A stretch of 64,000 nucleotides of DNA from Acinetobacter wuhouensis (GCF_001696605.3 NZ_CP031716.1:3472001-3536000), one strand, 5' to 3'. Numbered from the stretch's first letter, positions 36,602 through 45,468 are shown. Translations and numbers: made by a program. The notes: generated from the sequence alone by a model not told the origin.

Positions 36602-38239
36602 CTAAACAACACCCTCTTTTTTCTCAATAAACGCCACACTCGCCTGATCCTCACGAATCATATCGACTGCCTTTTCAGCAATCATGATTGCAGGCGCATT
36701 GGTATTCCCATTGACTACTTTTGGCATAATCGACGCATCCACGACACGTAGATTTTTAATCCCATAGACACATAAACGCGGATCAACCACAGCCATATCA
36801 TCTACACCCATCTTACAACTGCCAACAGGGTGATAAACCGTATCTGAACGATCTCGTAATATTTGCCGAATCTCTTCGTCCGTTTGAATATTAGATGTAA
36901 ATAAATCTTCTTTAATCATGCTTTTAAAAGCATTCGATTCCATTAACTTTTGGGTCAGCTTAAACCCTTTAACCATTTCCTCTAAATCAGATTCATCACC
37001 ATAAAAATCAGGATCTATCAGCAATGGATCATCAATACTTGACCCACTGATTTTAATGGTGCCACGACTTTTCGGATTGAGCAGACAAACATGACATGAA
37101 ATACCATGCCCCGTATGCATTGTACGTGCATGGTTATCGACTAATGCCACTACAAAATGCAGTTGTAGGTTTGGTACGGTTTGTTCATCAGAGCTTTTAA
37201 TAAAGCCGCCACATTCTGCAAAATTCGTGGTAATCAAGCCACGGCGCTCCTTACGATAGCGCCCAATCTGCTTGAATAAATCAATTGAACCCGCAATAGA
37301 TAAACCAAATGTACCCTGAATTTCACTGACCTTATAAGCAAAAATAAAATCTGGATGATCATGAAAATTCTTACCCACACCTGGCAGATGCTTTTTCACT
37401 TCGATGCCATGTTGCATGAGTTCTTGCTGATCGCCCACACCTGACAGCATTAAGATTTGCGGTGACTGCATTGCGCCTGCACTTAATAAAACCTCACGGC
37501 GCGCACGAATCTGTTTGAGTTGCCCATTCTGTTTATACTCCACACCGATAGCCACGCCATTTTCAATCAAAATACGATGAGTTTGCGCATGGGTTTCTAC
37601 TGTTAGGTTTTTACGTTCACGATGTGGAAATAAATAAGCACGCGCTGAACTACAACGCTCACCATTGATATGTGTAACTTGGTAAACGCCTAAACCTTCT
37701 TGTTCAGCACCATTAAAATCATCAAGAATTTTATAGCCTTGCTCTTTTGCCGCAGCGATGTATTTTTCTTGGAGTGGATTATCACTATGTAGATCAATCA
37801 CGGAGAGTGGCCCATCATTGCCATGATATTGATCTTTTATTCTTTCGTTTTTTTCTGATTTGATAAAATAAGGTAGTACCTCATCATAAGACCAACCTTC
37901 ATTGCCCAGTGCAGCCCAATCATCATAATCTTGACGATGTCCTCGGATATAGACCATGGCATTGATTGCAGATGAACCACCTAAGCACTTACCCCGCGGT
38001 TGATAGCCTTTTCGACCATTTAAACCACGTTGTGGAACAGTTTCAAATGCCCAATTATTGATTTTAGTAGGAATACTAATCACAGCAGCACAAGGTACTT
38101 CGACTTTCCAACCATCTCCTGCGCCACCCGCTTCAAGCAAACACACAGATACAGATGGATTTTCTGAGAGTCGCCCTGCCAATACACAGCCTGAGCTACC
38201 ACCACCAATAATAATGTAATCAAATTCCTGTTGATTCAC
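36602..38239 (-). CDS. GMC-family FAD-dependent oxidoreductase (alcohol/choline dehydrogenase type)
   Basis: A flavoprotein of 545 residues. The FAD dinucleotide loop IIIGGGSSGCVLAGRL is at the start, with the GMC signature GGSSAINAMVYIRGH near residue 90. The C-terminal active site has HPVGSCKMG (catalytic His) and NGNTNAPAIMIAEKA. It oxidises a primary alcohol to an aldehyde. It resembles both AlkJ-type alcohol dehydrogenases and BetA; no betaine genes are nearby, and a FadL-type transporter lies 0.7 kb away, so a hydrophobic alcohol is a reasonable guess. Confidence 0.88.
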   Translation of the reverse strand: MNQQEFDYIIIGGGSSGCVLAGRLSENPSVSVCLLEAGGAGDGWKVEVPCAAVISIPTKINNWAFETVPQRGLNGRKGYQPRGKCLGGSSAINAMVYIRGHRQDYDDWAALGNEGWSYDEVLPYFIKSEKNERIKDQYHGNDGPLSVIDLHSDNPLQEKYIAAAKEQGYKILDDFNGAEQEGLGVYQVTHINGERCSSARAYLFPHRERKNLTVETHAQTHRILIENGVAIGVEYKQNGQLKQIRARREVLLSAGAMQSPQILMLSGVGDQQELMQHGIEVKKHLPGVGKNFHDHPDFIFAYKVSEIQGTFGLSIAGSIDLFKQIGRYRKERRGLITTNFAECGGFIKSSDEQTVPNLQLHFVVALVDNHARTMHTGHGISCHVCLLNPKSRGTIKISGSSIDDPLLIDPDFYGDESDLEEMVKGFKLTQKLMESNAFKSMIKEDLFTSNIQTDEEIRQILRDRSDTVYHPVGSCKMGVDDMAVVDPRLCVYGIKNLRVVDASIMPKVVNGNTNAPAIMIAEKAVDMIREDQASVAFIEKKEGVV

Positions 38240-38438
38240 GTAAAAATCCTTTTCTTGTTTTAAATTATCTTTTCACCATTATGCATATTTTTATTGAATA
38301 AAAAATCACTATTCAAAAATTGTTCAACTTTTAAAATACATTCCACAGCATAAATTTGGCTAAAAAATAGACTTATCATGGCTGCATTTTTATATTAATC
38401 TGTTGTAAACATTCTTTTAAAACAAGAGATAAAAAGCG

Positions 38439-38858
38439 ATGTTTATCATTAAACAATTTCAAGAAACAGACATAGATGATGTCATTACACTCTGGGAAAT
38501 CTGTGATCTAACCCGTCCGTGGAATAACCCTGAAATTGATATTTTTAGAAAAGTTGCGCAAAAAGATGGCTTATTTTTACTGGCAGTCAAAGATGATCAA
38601 TTGATTGCTTCCGTCATGGGTGGCTATGATGGGCATCGTGGTTGGGTCAATTATCTTGCAGTTCATCCGCATGCACAGCGTAATGGTGTCGCAACCGCAC
38701 TGATACAGCAACTAGAGAAGCGATTAATCGCACTTGGCTGTCCAAAGCTACAACTTCTCATCCGTAAGGATAATATCGACGTACAAAGCTTCTACGAGCA
38801 ATTGGGCTATGAAGAAATAGAAGTTGTTTGTCTAGGTAAACGATTGATTCAGGATTAA
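38439..38858 (+). CDS. ypeA: YpeA-like GNAT acetyltransferase
   Basis: A GNAT protein of 139 residues. The segments VITLWEICDLTRPWNNPEID, VMGGYDGHRGWVNYLAVHP, ALGCPKLQLLI and GKRLIQD line up with E. coli YpeA as I remember it. The acetyl-CoA loop is HPHAQRNGVATALI. The natural substrate is not known. It is divergent from the GMC oxidoreductase with 200 bases between, and it ends in a terminator shared with the fadL-like gene that converges on it. Confidence 0.85.
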   Translation: MFIIKQFQETDIDDVITLWEICDLTRPWNNPEIDIFRKVAQKDGLFLLAVKDDQLIASVMGGYDGHRGWVNYLAVHPHAQRNGVATALIQQLEKRLIALGCPKLQLLIRKDNIDVQSFYEQLGYEEIEVVCLGKRLIQD

Positions 38859-38885
38859 AAAAGGTCAGTGAATACTGACCTTTCT
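38855..38885. terminator. Terminator between ypeA-like and fadL-like genes
   Basis: AAAAAGGTCAGT pairs with ACTGACCTTTCT around a small loop. The A run on one side and the T run on the other allow action on either strand, and the genes converge here. Confidence 0.85.
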
Positions 38886-38917
38886 GTGAAGTCGTTGAAA
38901 TGGAATAGCGCTAAATT

Positions 38918-40189
38918 TTAGAATTTATACCCATAAGATACACCGAGAATGTCCTGACTCATTTTCAACTTAGATTCTCCACCACCAAAGGCAGGGGAAA
39001 TCCGACCTGTGACCTCATCCTCTAATGCATGAGTATAAGCCACACTGAGTTCTTGGTGCTGATCAATATGATAAGTTGCCCCGACACTCAGATGATCTTG
39101 AATCACACCTGGTGCAAGAATATTTAAGAATGCTTCACTGGATGGGATCGGCTGATCATTGTGGCTATAACCTGCCCTTAAGGTCAGTTTCGGATGTGCT
39201 TGATAGCTCACACCCAATTTATAAACATTGATATCTTCCCAACCAAAACCTGGACCTTGATCTGTACCAAAAGCATGCCCTTGTTTTAACTGAGCGACGT
39301 CAAATCTATTTCCAACCGCTTTTACATCCGAATAATTAATGCGTTGCACATCAGCAGCAAGGGTTAATTTAGGCGTTACTTTAACAGCCACGCCAATGCC
39401 ATAACTTTCAGGTACATCAAAGTCACCCTGCTCTGCAAATAAACCTTGATACTTTTCAAAGCGATCGGCATTAATTTTTGAAGAATAATTTGCACCTAAG
39501 GTCAAACGATCATCAAAAAAGTTGCCCGCCCAGCCAATACGTGCGCCAATTCCAGTGGCAGAGTCTTTGCCACGATTACTCAGATTTGAACCATCTGCCG
39601 AATAACCTGCAAAGGCTGTGATGCCTTTTGCCTCAAAACGTTGATAAAGAATATTGGTGGCGATACCAACTGATTGATTCTCTGCATATTTCCAAGACAC
39701 TGCAGGAGAAATAAAGACTTGTGTTAAATCTACACCAGCAGTACCTGAATTACCAAATGCTGCAAAGGGGTTATTCTTATAGCCCGTATTCATCCCACCA
39801 TTGCCATAAATAGCCAAACCTAAAGCAACCTGATCATTGATTTGATGATTCAAAGCTACTTCAGGCAAAACAAAGTATTTACGTCCATTGCCATCATATG
39901 AGCCATTGGCATTGGGATAACCTTGTGGCATTTGATTGCCACTGATTTGTGCTGAACGATCTGGTGAAAATACAGTTGCTCCAACATCAACACGACTACC
40001 GTTCCAACTCAAGCCAGCAGGGTTGTTCGCAATGGTCAAAGCATCCTGGAATTGTGCGATTGAGGTTCCTGCACTGCCTTGCGCTTTGACACCATAACCA
40101 TGCATAAAATAGCCTGTCGTTGCAAATGAAGTCGTACTTAATAAAGAGATCAATAAAGTCAGAGATAATTTTTTATGTGAGGCGTTCAT
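38918..40189 (-). CDS. FadL/TodX-type outer-membrane transporter for hydrophobic compounds
   Basis: A protein of 423 residues with a signal peptide ending in TTSFA. The mature start TGYFMHGYGVKAQGSAGTSIA and ALTIANNPAGLSW (the FadL NPA motif) mark the plug. The rest alternates like a beta-barrel and ends in a C-terminal Phe (SYGYKF), as outer-membrane proteins do. It should let long-chain fatty acids or other hydrophobic molecules through the outer membrane. It is monocistronic. Confidence 0.9.
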   Translation of the reverse strand: MNASHKKLSLTLLISLLSTTSFATTGYFMHGYGVKAQGSAGTSIAQFQDALTIANNPAGLSWNGSRVDVGATVFSPDRSAQISGNQMPQGYPNANGSYDGNGRKYFVLPEVALNHQINDQVALGLAIYGNGGMNTGYKNNPFAAFGNSGTAGVDLTQVFISPAVSWKYAENQSVGIATNILYQRFEAKGITAFAGYSADGSNLSNRGKDSATGIGARIGWAGNFFDDRLTLGANYSSKINADRFEKYQGLFAEQGDFDVPESYGIGVAVKVTPKLTLAADVQRINYSDVKAVGNRFDVAQLKQGHAFGTDQGPGFGWEDINVYKLGVSYQAHPKLTLRAGYSHNDQPIPSSEAFLNILAPGVIQDHLSVGATYHIDQHQELSVAYTHALEDEVTGRISPAFGGGESKLKMSQDILGVSYGYKF

Positions 40190-40274
40190 AATTTACTTTA
40201 CTTAAAAATAATATATAAGTAAGCATATTGTTAATCATATATCTTGTAATCCAAGATAAAATGAGATGCTTATT

Positions 40275-41042
40275 CTATTTCTTCATAAAGCGTCTTTTCT
40301 TCACTTGCTTCAGTTTTCCTACTCTGAGGAAAATAGGAAATTCTAAAATCAAATCCTCATGTGCTTCTGTCAACACTTCAGCCAATGCCACCAAAGGATG
40401 ATCCAGACTTGGATTTTTTTCACAATAATGTTTCACCGCTGACCATGTCGATAAATATTTCAATAATTGTGCTGCTGTCCATTGATACTGCATTTTAAAT
40501 GCAGGGACCTGTATTTCTTCAAATGGGAAGGGAATGGTCTGATATTCTTCATCAATAAAGCGACGTTCAGCATCCCAATAACCATTGAGTTGCTCACAAT
40601 ACAACCTTTGAACCAAAGCATTGACTGCTTGATTTTCAACTTGAATCAAACCATAGCCGATGACCGCTAAAACACCATCGGGTTTTAAAGTACGGCAGAC
40701 TTCACGATAAAATGCATCAAAATCAAACCAATGAATCGCTTGCGCAACCGTAATCAAGTCAAATCCTAGTGCAGGAAATGTGGTTTTTTCCGAAGCTTGG
40801 ACTTGATAGCTGACATTGTCAAAATATGGTGCATGTTGTAATTGTTGCGCACTAATATCTGTTGCAACAATATGATCAAAATAAGGGGCTAAAAGCTGAG
40901 TGAATTGTCCAGAGCCCGCACCACAATCCCACGCAAAACCACGTGCAGGAACATGATTTAAAATTTCCTGAATAACTTCTGGCGGATAACTGGGTCGAGC
41001 TTGCTGGTAAAGCTGACTACCCGATGAAAATAAATCTTTCAT
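40275..41042 (-). CDS. Class I SAM-dependent methyltransferase
   Basis: A protein of 255 residues. SAM motif I is FAWDCGAGSGQFTQLL near residue 36, followed by VATDISAQQL and the motif II-like DLITVAQAIHWFD. TLKPDGVLAVIGYG gives motif III. The Trp-containing AIHWFDFDAFYREVCR run resembles the Methyltransf_11 group in which yeast Crg1/Tmt1 also fall. The methyl acceptor is unknown. It has no clear operon partner. Confidence 0.83.
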   Translation of the reverse strand: MKDLFSSGSQLYQQARPSYPPEVIQEILNHVPARGFAWDCGAGSGQFTQLLAPYFDHIVATDISAQQLQHAPYFDNVSYQVQASEKTTFPALGFDLITVAQAIHWFDFDAFYREVCRTLKPDGVLAVIGYGLIQVENQAVNALVQRLYCEQLNGYWDAERRFIDEEYQTIPFPFEEIQVPAFKMQYQWTAAQLLKYLSTWSAVKHYCEKNPSLDHPLVALAEVLTEAHEDLILEFPIFLRVGKLKQVKKRRFMKK

Positions 41043-41190
41043 TGTTTTTATAGCTATCTATTGTTCTGAATAAGATTATATTTTACGACATTCACAAAGT
41101 TCAATAACCTATTTTGTAAGACAATCTATTTACCTCATCAAAGCTTATTTGCTGATCCACGGCTTTATCAGATCTTAAAAAACAGGCAAT

Positions 41191-41221
41191 AAAAAACCCC
41201 AAACAATGTTTGAGGTTTTTT
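41191..41221 (-). terminator. Terminator of the downstream tRNA-Phe
   Basis: On the minus strand AAAAAACCTCAAACA pairs with TGTTTGGGGTTTTTT, with a T run at the end, just after the tRNA at 41227-41302. Confidence 0.88.
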
Positions 41222-41226
41222 GAATA

Positions 41227-41302
41227 TGGTGGCGAGACCCAGGATCGAACTGGGGACACACGGATTTTCAATCCGTTGCTCTACCTACTGAGCTATCACG
41301 CC
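41227..41302 (-). tRNA. tRNA-Phe (anticodon GAA), copy 1
   Basis: A 76-base cloverleaf on the minus strand with encoded CCA. The acceptor GGCGTGA pairs with TCTCGCC (with wobble pairs), the anticodon stem is ACGGA/TCCGT with loop TTGAAAA, and the T loop is TTCGATC. It is identical to the second copy 144 bases away. Confidence 0.96.
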
Positions 41303-41312
41303 GATGCGGTGT

Positions 41313-41341
41313 ATTAAGCCGTATCTCAGTGCAATAGTCAA
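41313..41341 (-). promoter_or_regulatory. Promoter of tRNA-Phe copy 1
   Basis: On the minus strand TTGACT at 41341-41336, a 17-base spacer and CTTAAT at 41318-41313. Transcription would start a few bases before the tRNA. Confidence 0.7.
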
Positions 41342-41393
41342 TATAAATCATGACTTTTTTACGCAACTTGATTCGAGTGGGTATTTTTTACCC

Positions 41394-41423
41394 AAAAAAA
41401 ATCCCTGATGGGATCAGGGATTG
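41394..41423 (-). terminator. Terminator of tRNA-Phe copy 2
   Basis: On the minus strand AATCCCTGATCCC pairs through TCCCTGAT / ATCAGGGA and is followed by a run of T. It lies between the two tRNA genes, so they are separate units. Confidence 0.88.
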
Positions 41424-41446
41424 AAATCTTGAAGATTTTTTAAATA

Positions 41447-41522
41447 TGGTGGCGAGACCCAGGATCGAACTGGGGACACACGGATTTTCAATCCGTTGCT
41501 CTACCTACTGAGCTATCACGCC
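41447..41522 (-). tRNA. tRNA-Phe (anticodon GAA), copy 2
   Basis: A second 76-base copy with the same sequence and arms as copy 1, including the GAA anticodon and encoded CCA. It has its own promoter and terminator. Confidence 0.96.
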
Positions 41523-41532
41523 GATGGGGCGT

Positions 41533-41561
41533 ATTAAACAATTTAATGCTTTTGTCGTCAA
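41533..41561 (-). promoter_or_regulatory. Promoter of tRNA-Phe copy 2
   Basis: On the minus strand TTGACG at 41561-41556, a 17-base spacer and TTTAAT at 41538-41533, followed by the G+C-rich discriminator ACGCCCC. This is a typical stable-RNA promoter. Confidence 0.82.
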
Positions 41562-41674
41562 GCATTGAACTCCTTTAAAATGATCAATAGTTTATTTTTA
41601 AAGCAAAAATGGCGAATTTATTTTAAATACAATGATTTTCTGTATTTATTTTCAACAATCCTGTTATCCAATGA

Positions 41675-41705
41675 TAAAAAAAGCAGCCTATTTAGACTGC
41701 TTAAA
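41675..41705 (-). terminator. Terminator of the PanZ-like GNAT gene
   Basis: On the minus strand AAGCAGTCTA pairs with TAGGCTGCTT (one mismatch), followed by a T run, about 25 bases after the gene's stop. Confidence 0.82.
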
Positions 41706-41727
41706 AACATCCGTTTGAGTAAATCAA

Positions 41728-42105
41728 TTAAATTTTACCCAAATGTGCCAAACAACGGTGGATTGCTCCACAGCCAGGCTCAAATGTTTTCACACCTTTC
41801 TCTTCTTCAATTCGACAAACTTCTTCTACTAAGCGTTCAGCAACACCACGTCCACGGTTTGCAGGATGAACCACAATGTTTTCTAAAACTTTGCTTTCTC
41901 CCTGTCCCGTACACCATAATGCGCCTATTACTTTGGTATTAAATTCTGCGACATAAAGTAGGGTATAATGTGTTAAGTTTTGCTCAAGTTGTTCTATGGC
42001 ATCTTTACCATCCCCAAATTCGGGACTGGTGTCATATAATCGCTCAAGCTGCTCGCGAACTTCTTGATTCTCTATTGAAGTTTTAGCATGTACGGTAATA
42101 GGCAT
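41728..42105 (-). CDS. GNAT-family protein, possibly PanZ/PanM-like acetyl-CoA sensor
   Basis: A short GNAT protein of 125 residues. The segment RLYDTSPEFGDG at the start and VAEFNTKVIGALWCTG in the middle resemble the layout of PanZ (E. coli 127 residues), which triggers maturation of aspartate decarboxylase PanD in response to acetyl-CoA. The acetyl-CoA loop is HPANRGRGVAERLVEEV. The C-terminal helix is short. An ordinary acetyltransferase remains possible. It is divergent from hisB. Confidence 0.72.
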   Translation of the reverse strand: MPITVHAKTSIENQEVREQLERLYDTSPEFGDGKDAIEQLEQNLTHYTLLYVAEFNTKVIGALWCTGQGESKVLENIVVHPANRGRGVAERLVEEVCRIEEEKGVKTFEPGCGAIHRCLAHLGKI

Positions 42106-42207
42106 TGATTAACCCTCCTGAGCAATCTAATATGCTGTCACTTTCGTCACAGCGAAACATCTTTACATCAAACTTTTAATTTTTGACGTTTTTTGAGGAA
42201 CGTGTCT

Positions 42208-42801
42208 ATGGCTCAACGTATCAGTGAAGTGGTAAGAAACACCAACGAAACTAAAATTCGAGTTCGTGTGAATCTTGACGGTACTGGTCAAGGCACGCTC
42301 AATACAGGTGTTCCCTTTTTAGACCATATGATTGATCAAATCAAGCGTCATGGCTTATTTGATATTGATATTCATTGTGATGGTGACTTAGAAATCGACG
42401 ATCACCACACGGTTGAAGACTGCGGAATCACTTTAGGGCAAGCCTTTGCACAAGCTTTAGGTGATAAAAAAGGCTTACGTCGTTACGGTCATTTCTATGC
42501 ACCGCTTGATGAATCTTTAAGCCGTGTTGTGGTGGATTTATCTGGTCGTCCAGGATTATTCATGGATATTCCATTTACTCGTGCCATGATCGGTCGTTTT
42601 GATGTGGATTTATTCTCAGAATTCTTCCAAGGCTTTGTCAATCATGCACTCATGACTTTACACATCGACAATTTAAAAGGTAAAAACAGCCACCACCAAA
42701 TTGAAAGTGTGTTTAAAGCATTTGCACGTGCGCTTCGTATGGCATGCGAAATCGACCCTCGTGCTGAGAATACTGTTGCATCTACCAAAGGAACTTTGTA
42801 A
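42208..42801 (+). CDS. hisB: Imidazoleglycerol-phosphate dehydratase HisB
   Basis: A single-function HisB of 197 residues. [21 protein letters not shown], the metal-binding [12 protein letters not shown] and DLSGRPGL are present, and the second HxxxE region reads [17 protein letters not shown]. It makes imidazole-acetol phosphate in histidine synthesis. The start at 42208 has GAGGA nine bases before; an in-frame TTG at 42193 is unlikely. Unlike E. coli HisB it lacks the phosphatase domain. It overlaps hisH by one base. Confidence 0.96.
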   Translation: MAQRISEVVRNTNETKIRVRVNLDGTGQGTLNTGVPFLDHMIDQIKRHGLFDIDIHCDGDLEIDDHHTVEDCGITLGQAFAQALGDKKGLRRYGHFYAPLDESLSRVVVDLSGRPGLFMDIPFTRAMIGRFDVDLFSEFFQGFVNHALMTLHIDNLKGKNSHHQIESVFKAFARALRMACEIDPRAENTVASTKGTL

Positions 42802-43418
42802 TGACCCGTATTGCCCTTCTTGACTATGGCATGGGAAATCTTCACTCAGCAGCCAAAGCACTGGAACATGTCGGTGCAACGGTTGATGTGACCAATGATC
42901 CAAAGCTGATTGCTCAAGCAGATAAAATTGTATTTCCAGGCGTAGGTGCTATGCGTGACTGTATCCAAGGGATGCGTGAAGCAGGCATTGATGAAGTCAT
43001 TCGCAATGCCGCATTCAACAAGCCTGTACTTGCGATCTGTGTCGGCATGCAAGCTTTGCTTGAAACTTCGGAAGAAAATGGCGGTACTGAAGCACTGGGT
43101 ATTTTTGAAGGTTCAGTGAAGCATTTTCCTGAAGTTGAAGGTCTAAAAGTACCGCACATGGGCTGGAATCAAGTGCATCAAGCTGATCCAAGCCATCCAA
43201 TGTGGAAAGATATTGAGCAAGATGCGCGCTTCTACTTTGTACATAGTTATTATGTAGAACCGAAAGATACAAGCTTAGTCGCAGCAACGTGTGATTATGG
43301 CTTAGCGTTTTGTACAGCGATTCACAAAGAAAACTTGTTTGCAACGCAATTCCACCCTGAGAAAAGCCATACAGCTGGTTTGCAATTGCTGAAAAACTTT
43401 GTGGAATGGGATATTTAA
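42801..43418 (+). CDS. hisH: Imidazole glycerol phosphate synthase glutaminase subunit HisH
   Basis: A class I glutamine amidotransferase of 205 residues. [18 protein letters not shown] is at the start and the oxyanion loop with catalytic Cys is [10 protein letters not shown] near residue 80. The His-Glu pair is in FHPEKSH near the end. It feeds ammonia to HisF (51031-51789). Its ATG overlaps the hisB stop (TAATG). A broken copy of its last third lies at 44224-44405. Confidence 0.96.
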   Translation: MTRIALLDYGMGNLHSAAKALEHVGATVDVTNDPKLIAQADKIVFPGVGAMRDCIQGMREAGIDEVIRNAAFNKPVLAICVGMQALLETSEENGGTEALGIFEGSVKHFPEVEGLKVPHMGWNQVHQADPSHPMWKDIEQDARFYFVHSYYVEPKDTSLVAATCDYGLAFCTAIHKENLFATQFHPEKSHTAGLQLLKNFVEWDI

Positions 43419-43445
43419 TCCACTTATAAAATTTAAAACTGCATA

Positions 43446-43479
43446 AAAACCAAGTTCATCAAGGGCTTGGTTTTTTATT
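43446..43479 (+). terminator. Terminator of hisB-hisH
   Basis: AAAACCAAG pairs with CTTGGTTTT across a loop, followed by TT and an A+T-rich tail, about 30 bases after the hisH stop. Confidence 0.82.
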
Positions 43480-43625
43480 ATTTACGCTTTAAATCCATTT
43501 TTGCGTAAATGCCTTGATTCTCATCCATTAAACTTGGCACAATTCAAACTTGCTTTGAACCTTCATTCAAAATCTTAAATTAAAAATACAAGCACTCAAA
43601 ACGAACTTAGGAATCAATAAAAATA

Positions 43626-44198
43626 ATGTTCTCGCTCAAAACAACTTTAAGCAAATTCAGCACGCCCTTATCGAATAACAGTCATCAACCTTTTAACTTT
43701 TCAGGTCGTTTCGGACGTCTATCCTATATTGCTTGGACAATGCTTCTCAGTATTTCCACCATCATCTTGGATATCTATCTAAGCTTCAAACTCTTTAATA
43801 TTCAGATCGGTGAAAATGAAACACCCACACATCCCAGTTTATTAGAAGCATTTTTGATATTTGTGCTGTTTATTTTCACCCTATATACGTTTTTTATTTT
43901 TACCATCCGAAGACTTCATGATTTAAATCGTTCAGGTTGGTTCAGTATTTTACTCCTCGTTCCTGTGATACAAATATTCTTATTCTGCTATCTACTTTTA
44001 TTTAATGGATCTCGTCAATCCAATAGCTATGGTGAACCAAGAACAACACCGACTTGGGAAAAAGTGATTGCTCTGCTCTCAATCATTTGTATTCCATTAC
44101 TCGTCATATTCTGTGTTTATATTTTGCATATATCACCTCCAAATCAGCCAATCATTGAATTTGAAGGCTCTCAGAGTGTTGTCTCACAGCATCGCTAG
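43626..44198 (+). CDS. DUF805 inner-membrane protein
   Basis: A protein of 190 residues. The DUF805 marks are FNFSGRFGRLSYIAW near residue 21 and RRLHDLNRSGWFSILLLVP near 97. The end of the domain has NSYGEPRTTP. Four or more hydrophobic helices. Family members are membrane proteins of unknown role. It lies between hisH and the hisH fragment, so it may have come in with the duplication. There is no obvious strong ribosome site. Confidence 0.82.
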   Translation: MFSLKTTLSKFSTPLSNNSHQPFNFSGRFGRLSYIAWTMLLSISTIILDIYLSFKLFNIQIGENETPTHPSLLEAFLIFVLFIFTLYTFFIFTIRRLHDLNRSGWFSILLLVPVIQIFLFCYLLLFNGSRQSNSYGEPRTTPTWEKVIALLSIICIPLLVIFCVYILHISPPNQPIIEFEGSQSVVSQHR

Positions 44199-44223
44199 TC
44201 TTTAAGCGACAATACACCTTCCA

Positions 44224-44405
44224 AAGCTCTACTTCGTGCATCGTTATTATGTAAAACCGAAAGATATAAACTTAGTGGCAGCAACCTGTGATTATTGCTT
44301 AGAGTTTTGTACAGCGATTCATAAAGAAAACCTATTTTCCATCCTAAGAAAAGTCATACAGCAGGTTTACAGTTGCTAAAAAACTTTGTGGAATGGGATA
44401 TTTAA
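44224..44405 (+). pseudogene. Decayed duplicate of the 3' third of hisH
   Basis: The sequence matches the end of the intact hisH (about 43229-43418) along its whole length, with scattered substitutions and the same ending TGGGATATTTAA. Relative to hisH about ten bases are missing where the FHPE catalytic segment would be (near 44331), which shifts the frame. It has no start codon or upstream part. It forms a direct repeat with the intact gene, and the DUF805 gene lies between the two copies. Confidence 0.93.
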
Positions 44406-44409
44406 AGTT

Positions 44410-44442
44410 AAAAGTGATTCTGATTTAATATAATCAGAATCA
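44410..44442 (-). terminator. Terminator-like hairpin of the 44448-45026 gene
   Basis: TGATTCTGATT and AATCAGAATCA are complements around TAATAT. On the minus strand a T-rich tail follows. It sits a few bases after the gene's stop. Confidence 0.55.
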
Positions 44443-44447
44443 TTAAA

Positions 44448-45026
44448 TTATTTCAGACCTTTAACAAAGTTATAAGATAATGTTTTTTCAACATATAAAG
44501 TTGCATATGCAATAATCGTATAAACTACCAACATCAAAATTAAGAAAACATCAACTGCTAAGACATTAATTTCAGTAAATAATTTAATATATCCAAATCC
44601 TAACATCAGAATAGCGTTAATTAATAAAATTAAAGAACTAGCTCCCGAAGCAATTGAACTAAAAGCCATTATTATAAAAGTTCTATAGCTATATCTTTGT
44701 AATCCTTTTTTCTCTGCAATACTCACAAGTATCATAAATATTAAAAAAGCGATCCCCATGAAAACTATTATCCATCCATTACTCGGAATATAAGCATTGA
44801 TAAAGTTTAATATAGAATTAGCTTTTTCTAAGTTTAGATCACTATTTTCTATTTGTTGCATAAGTATTTCATTATCTGTTTTACTAAGCACATCACTTTT
44901 TTTATTTAAAAATCCATCAATTAATCCCCCCAATTTCGAAGAAATAAAAATTAGAAAGAATAGGGTGTATAAAAGATATGTAAACATATAACATAAAAAT
45001 TCTTTTACTCTCATTAATACAGGCAT
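44448..45026 (-). CDS. Hypothetical multi-pass membrane protein
   Basis: A protein of 192 residues. Predicted helices lie at about 11-35, 83-104, 118-145 and 151-178, with a hydrophilic segment at 42-75 between the first and second. No family is recognised. Codon use is strongly A+T-biased (many ATT, TTA, AAT), more so than in the his genes, which fits acquired DNA. GGAT about eight bases before the ATG supports the start. It lies between the hisH fragment and an HTH gene on the same strand. Confidence 0.65.
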   Translation of the reverse strand: MPVLMRVKEFLCYMFTYLLYTLFFLIFISSKLGGLIDGFLNKKSDVLSKTDNEILMQQIENSDLNLEKANSILNFINAYIPSNGWIIVFMGIAFLIFMILVSIAEKKGLQRYSYRTFIIMAFSSIASGASSLILLINAILMLGFGYIKLFTEINVLAVDVFLILMLVVYTIIAYATLYVEKTLSYNFVKGLK

Positions 45027-45057
45027 TTAACTTTATCCACTTTTATTATTTTCATCA

Positions 45058-45468
45058 TTACTCTGTCTGTACAAAACCACCTTCCAATGGCTCAACCGTA
45101 ATTTTAATATCTGCTTTTAAATTTAAAGCGGCATAACGATCTTTAATTTCTCCCATCAACTGCTCCATCGTCGCTTGGCTTAAATCCACCTCAGATGCCA
45201 CATAAGCTTTATTGACCAAATCCGCTTGGTCTTGTTGTGTTTGTTGTTTTGATTCACTATTCCAACGCTCGGTCATACCCACCAAACGGGCTAATTCAAT
45301 TAAGCTTTGTGCACTCGATGGCGTTGAATTTTGCAACCATTTGGTCATCGTGCCTTTCGACGTTTCTAGAATATTGACGACATCACTGGCTTTAATATTT
45401 TTATCCTGAATCAATTGTTTTAGGCGTTTTGCACCCTCAATCAAAAGATCATCATCTTTATCAGCCAT
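45058..45468 (-). CDS. Small helix-turn-helix DNA-binding protein (XRE-like)
   Basis: A protein of 136 residues. Residues 5-60 look like a Cro/C1-type helix-turn-helix (LIQDKNIKASDVVNILETS and KGTMTKWLQNSTPSSAQSL). The C-terminal half is acidic and predicted helical. An upstream in-frame start at 45507 would add 13 residues; I choose 45468 because AAAGGA lies eight bases before that ATG. Targets are unknown. It lies 32 bases upstream of the membrane-protein gene and could form an operon with it. Confidence 0.7.
   Translation of the reverse strand: MADKDDDLLIEGAKRLKQLIQDKNIKASDVVNILETSKGTMTKWLQNSTPSSAQSLIELARLVGMTERWNSESKQQTQQDQADLVNKAYVASEVDLSQATMEQLMGEIKDRYAALNLKADIKITVEPLEGGFVQTE

Noticed and set aside
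42673..43344. Several minus-strand frames of 67-109 codons opposite hisB and hisH
   Set aside because: All are shadows of well-conserved genes on the plus strand.
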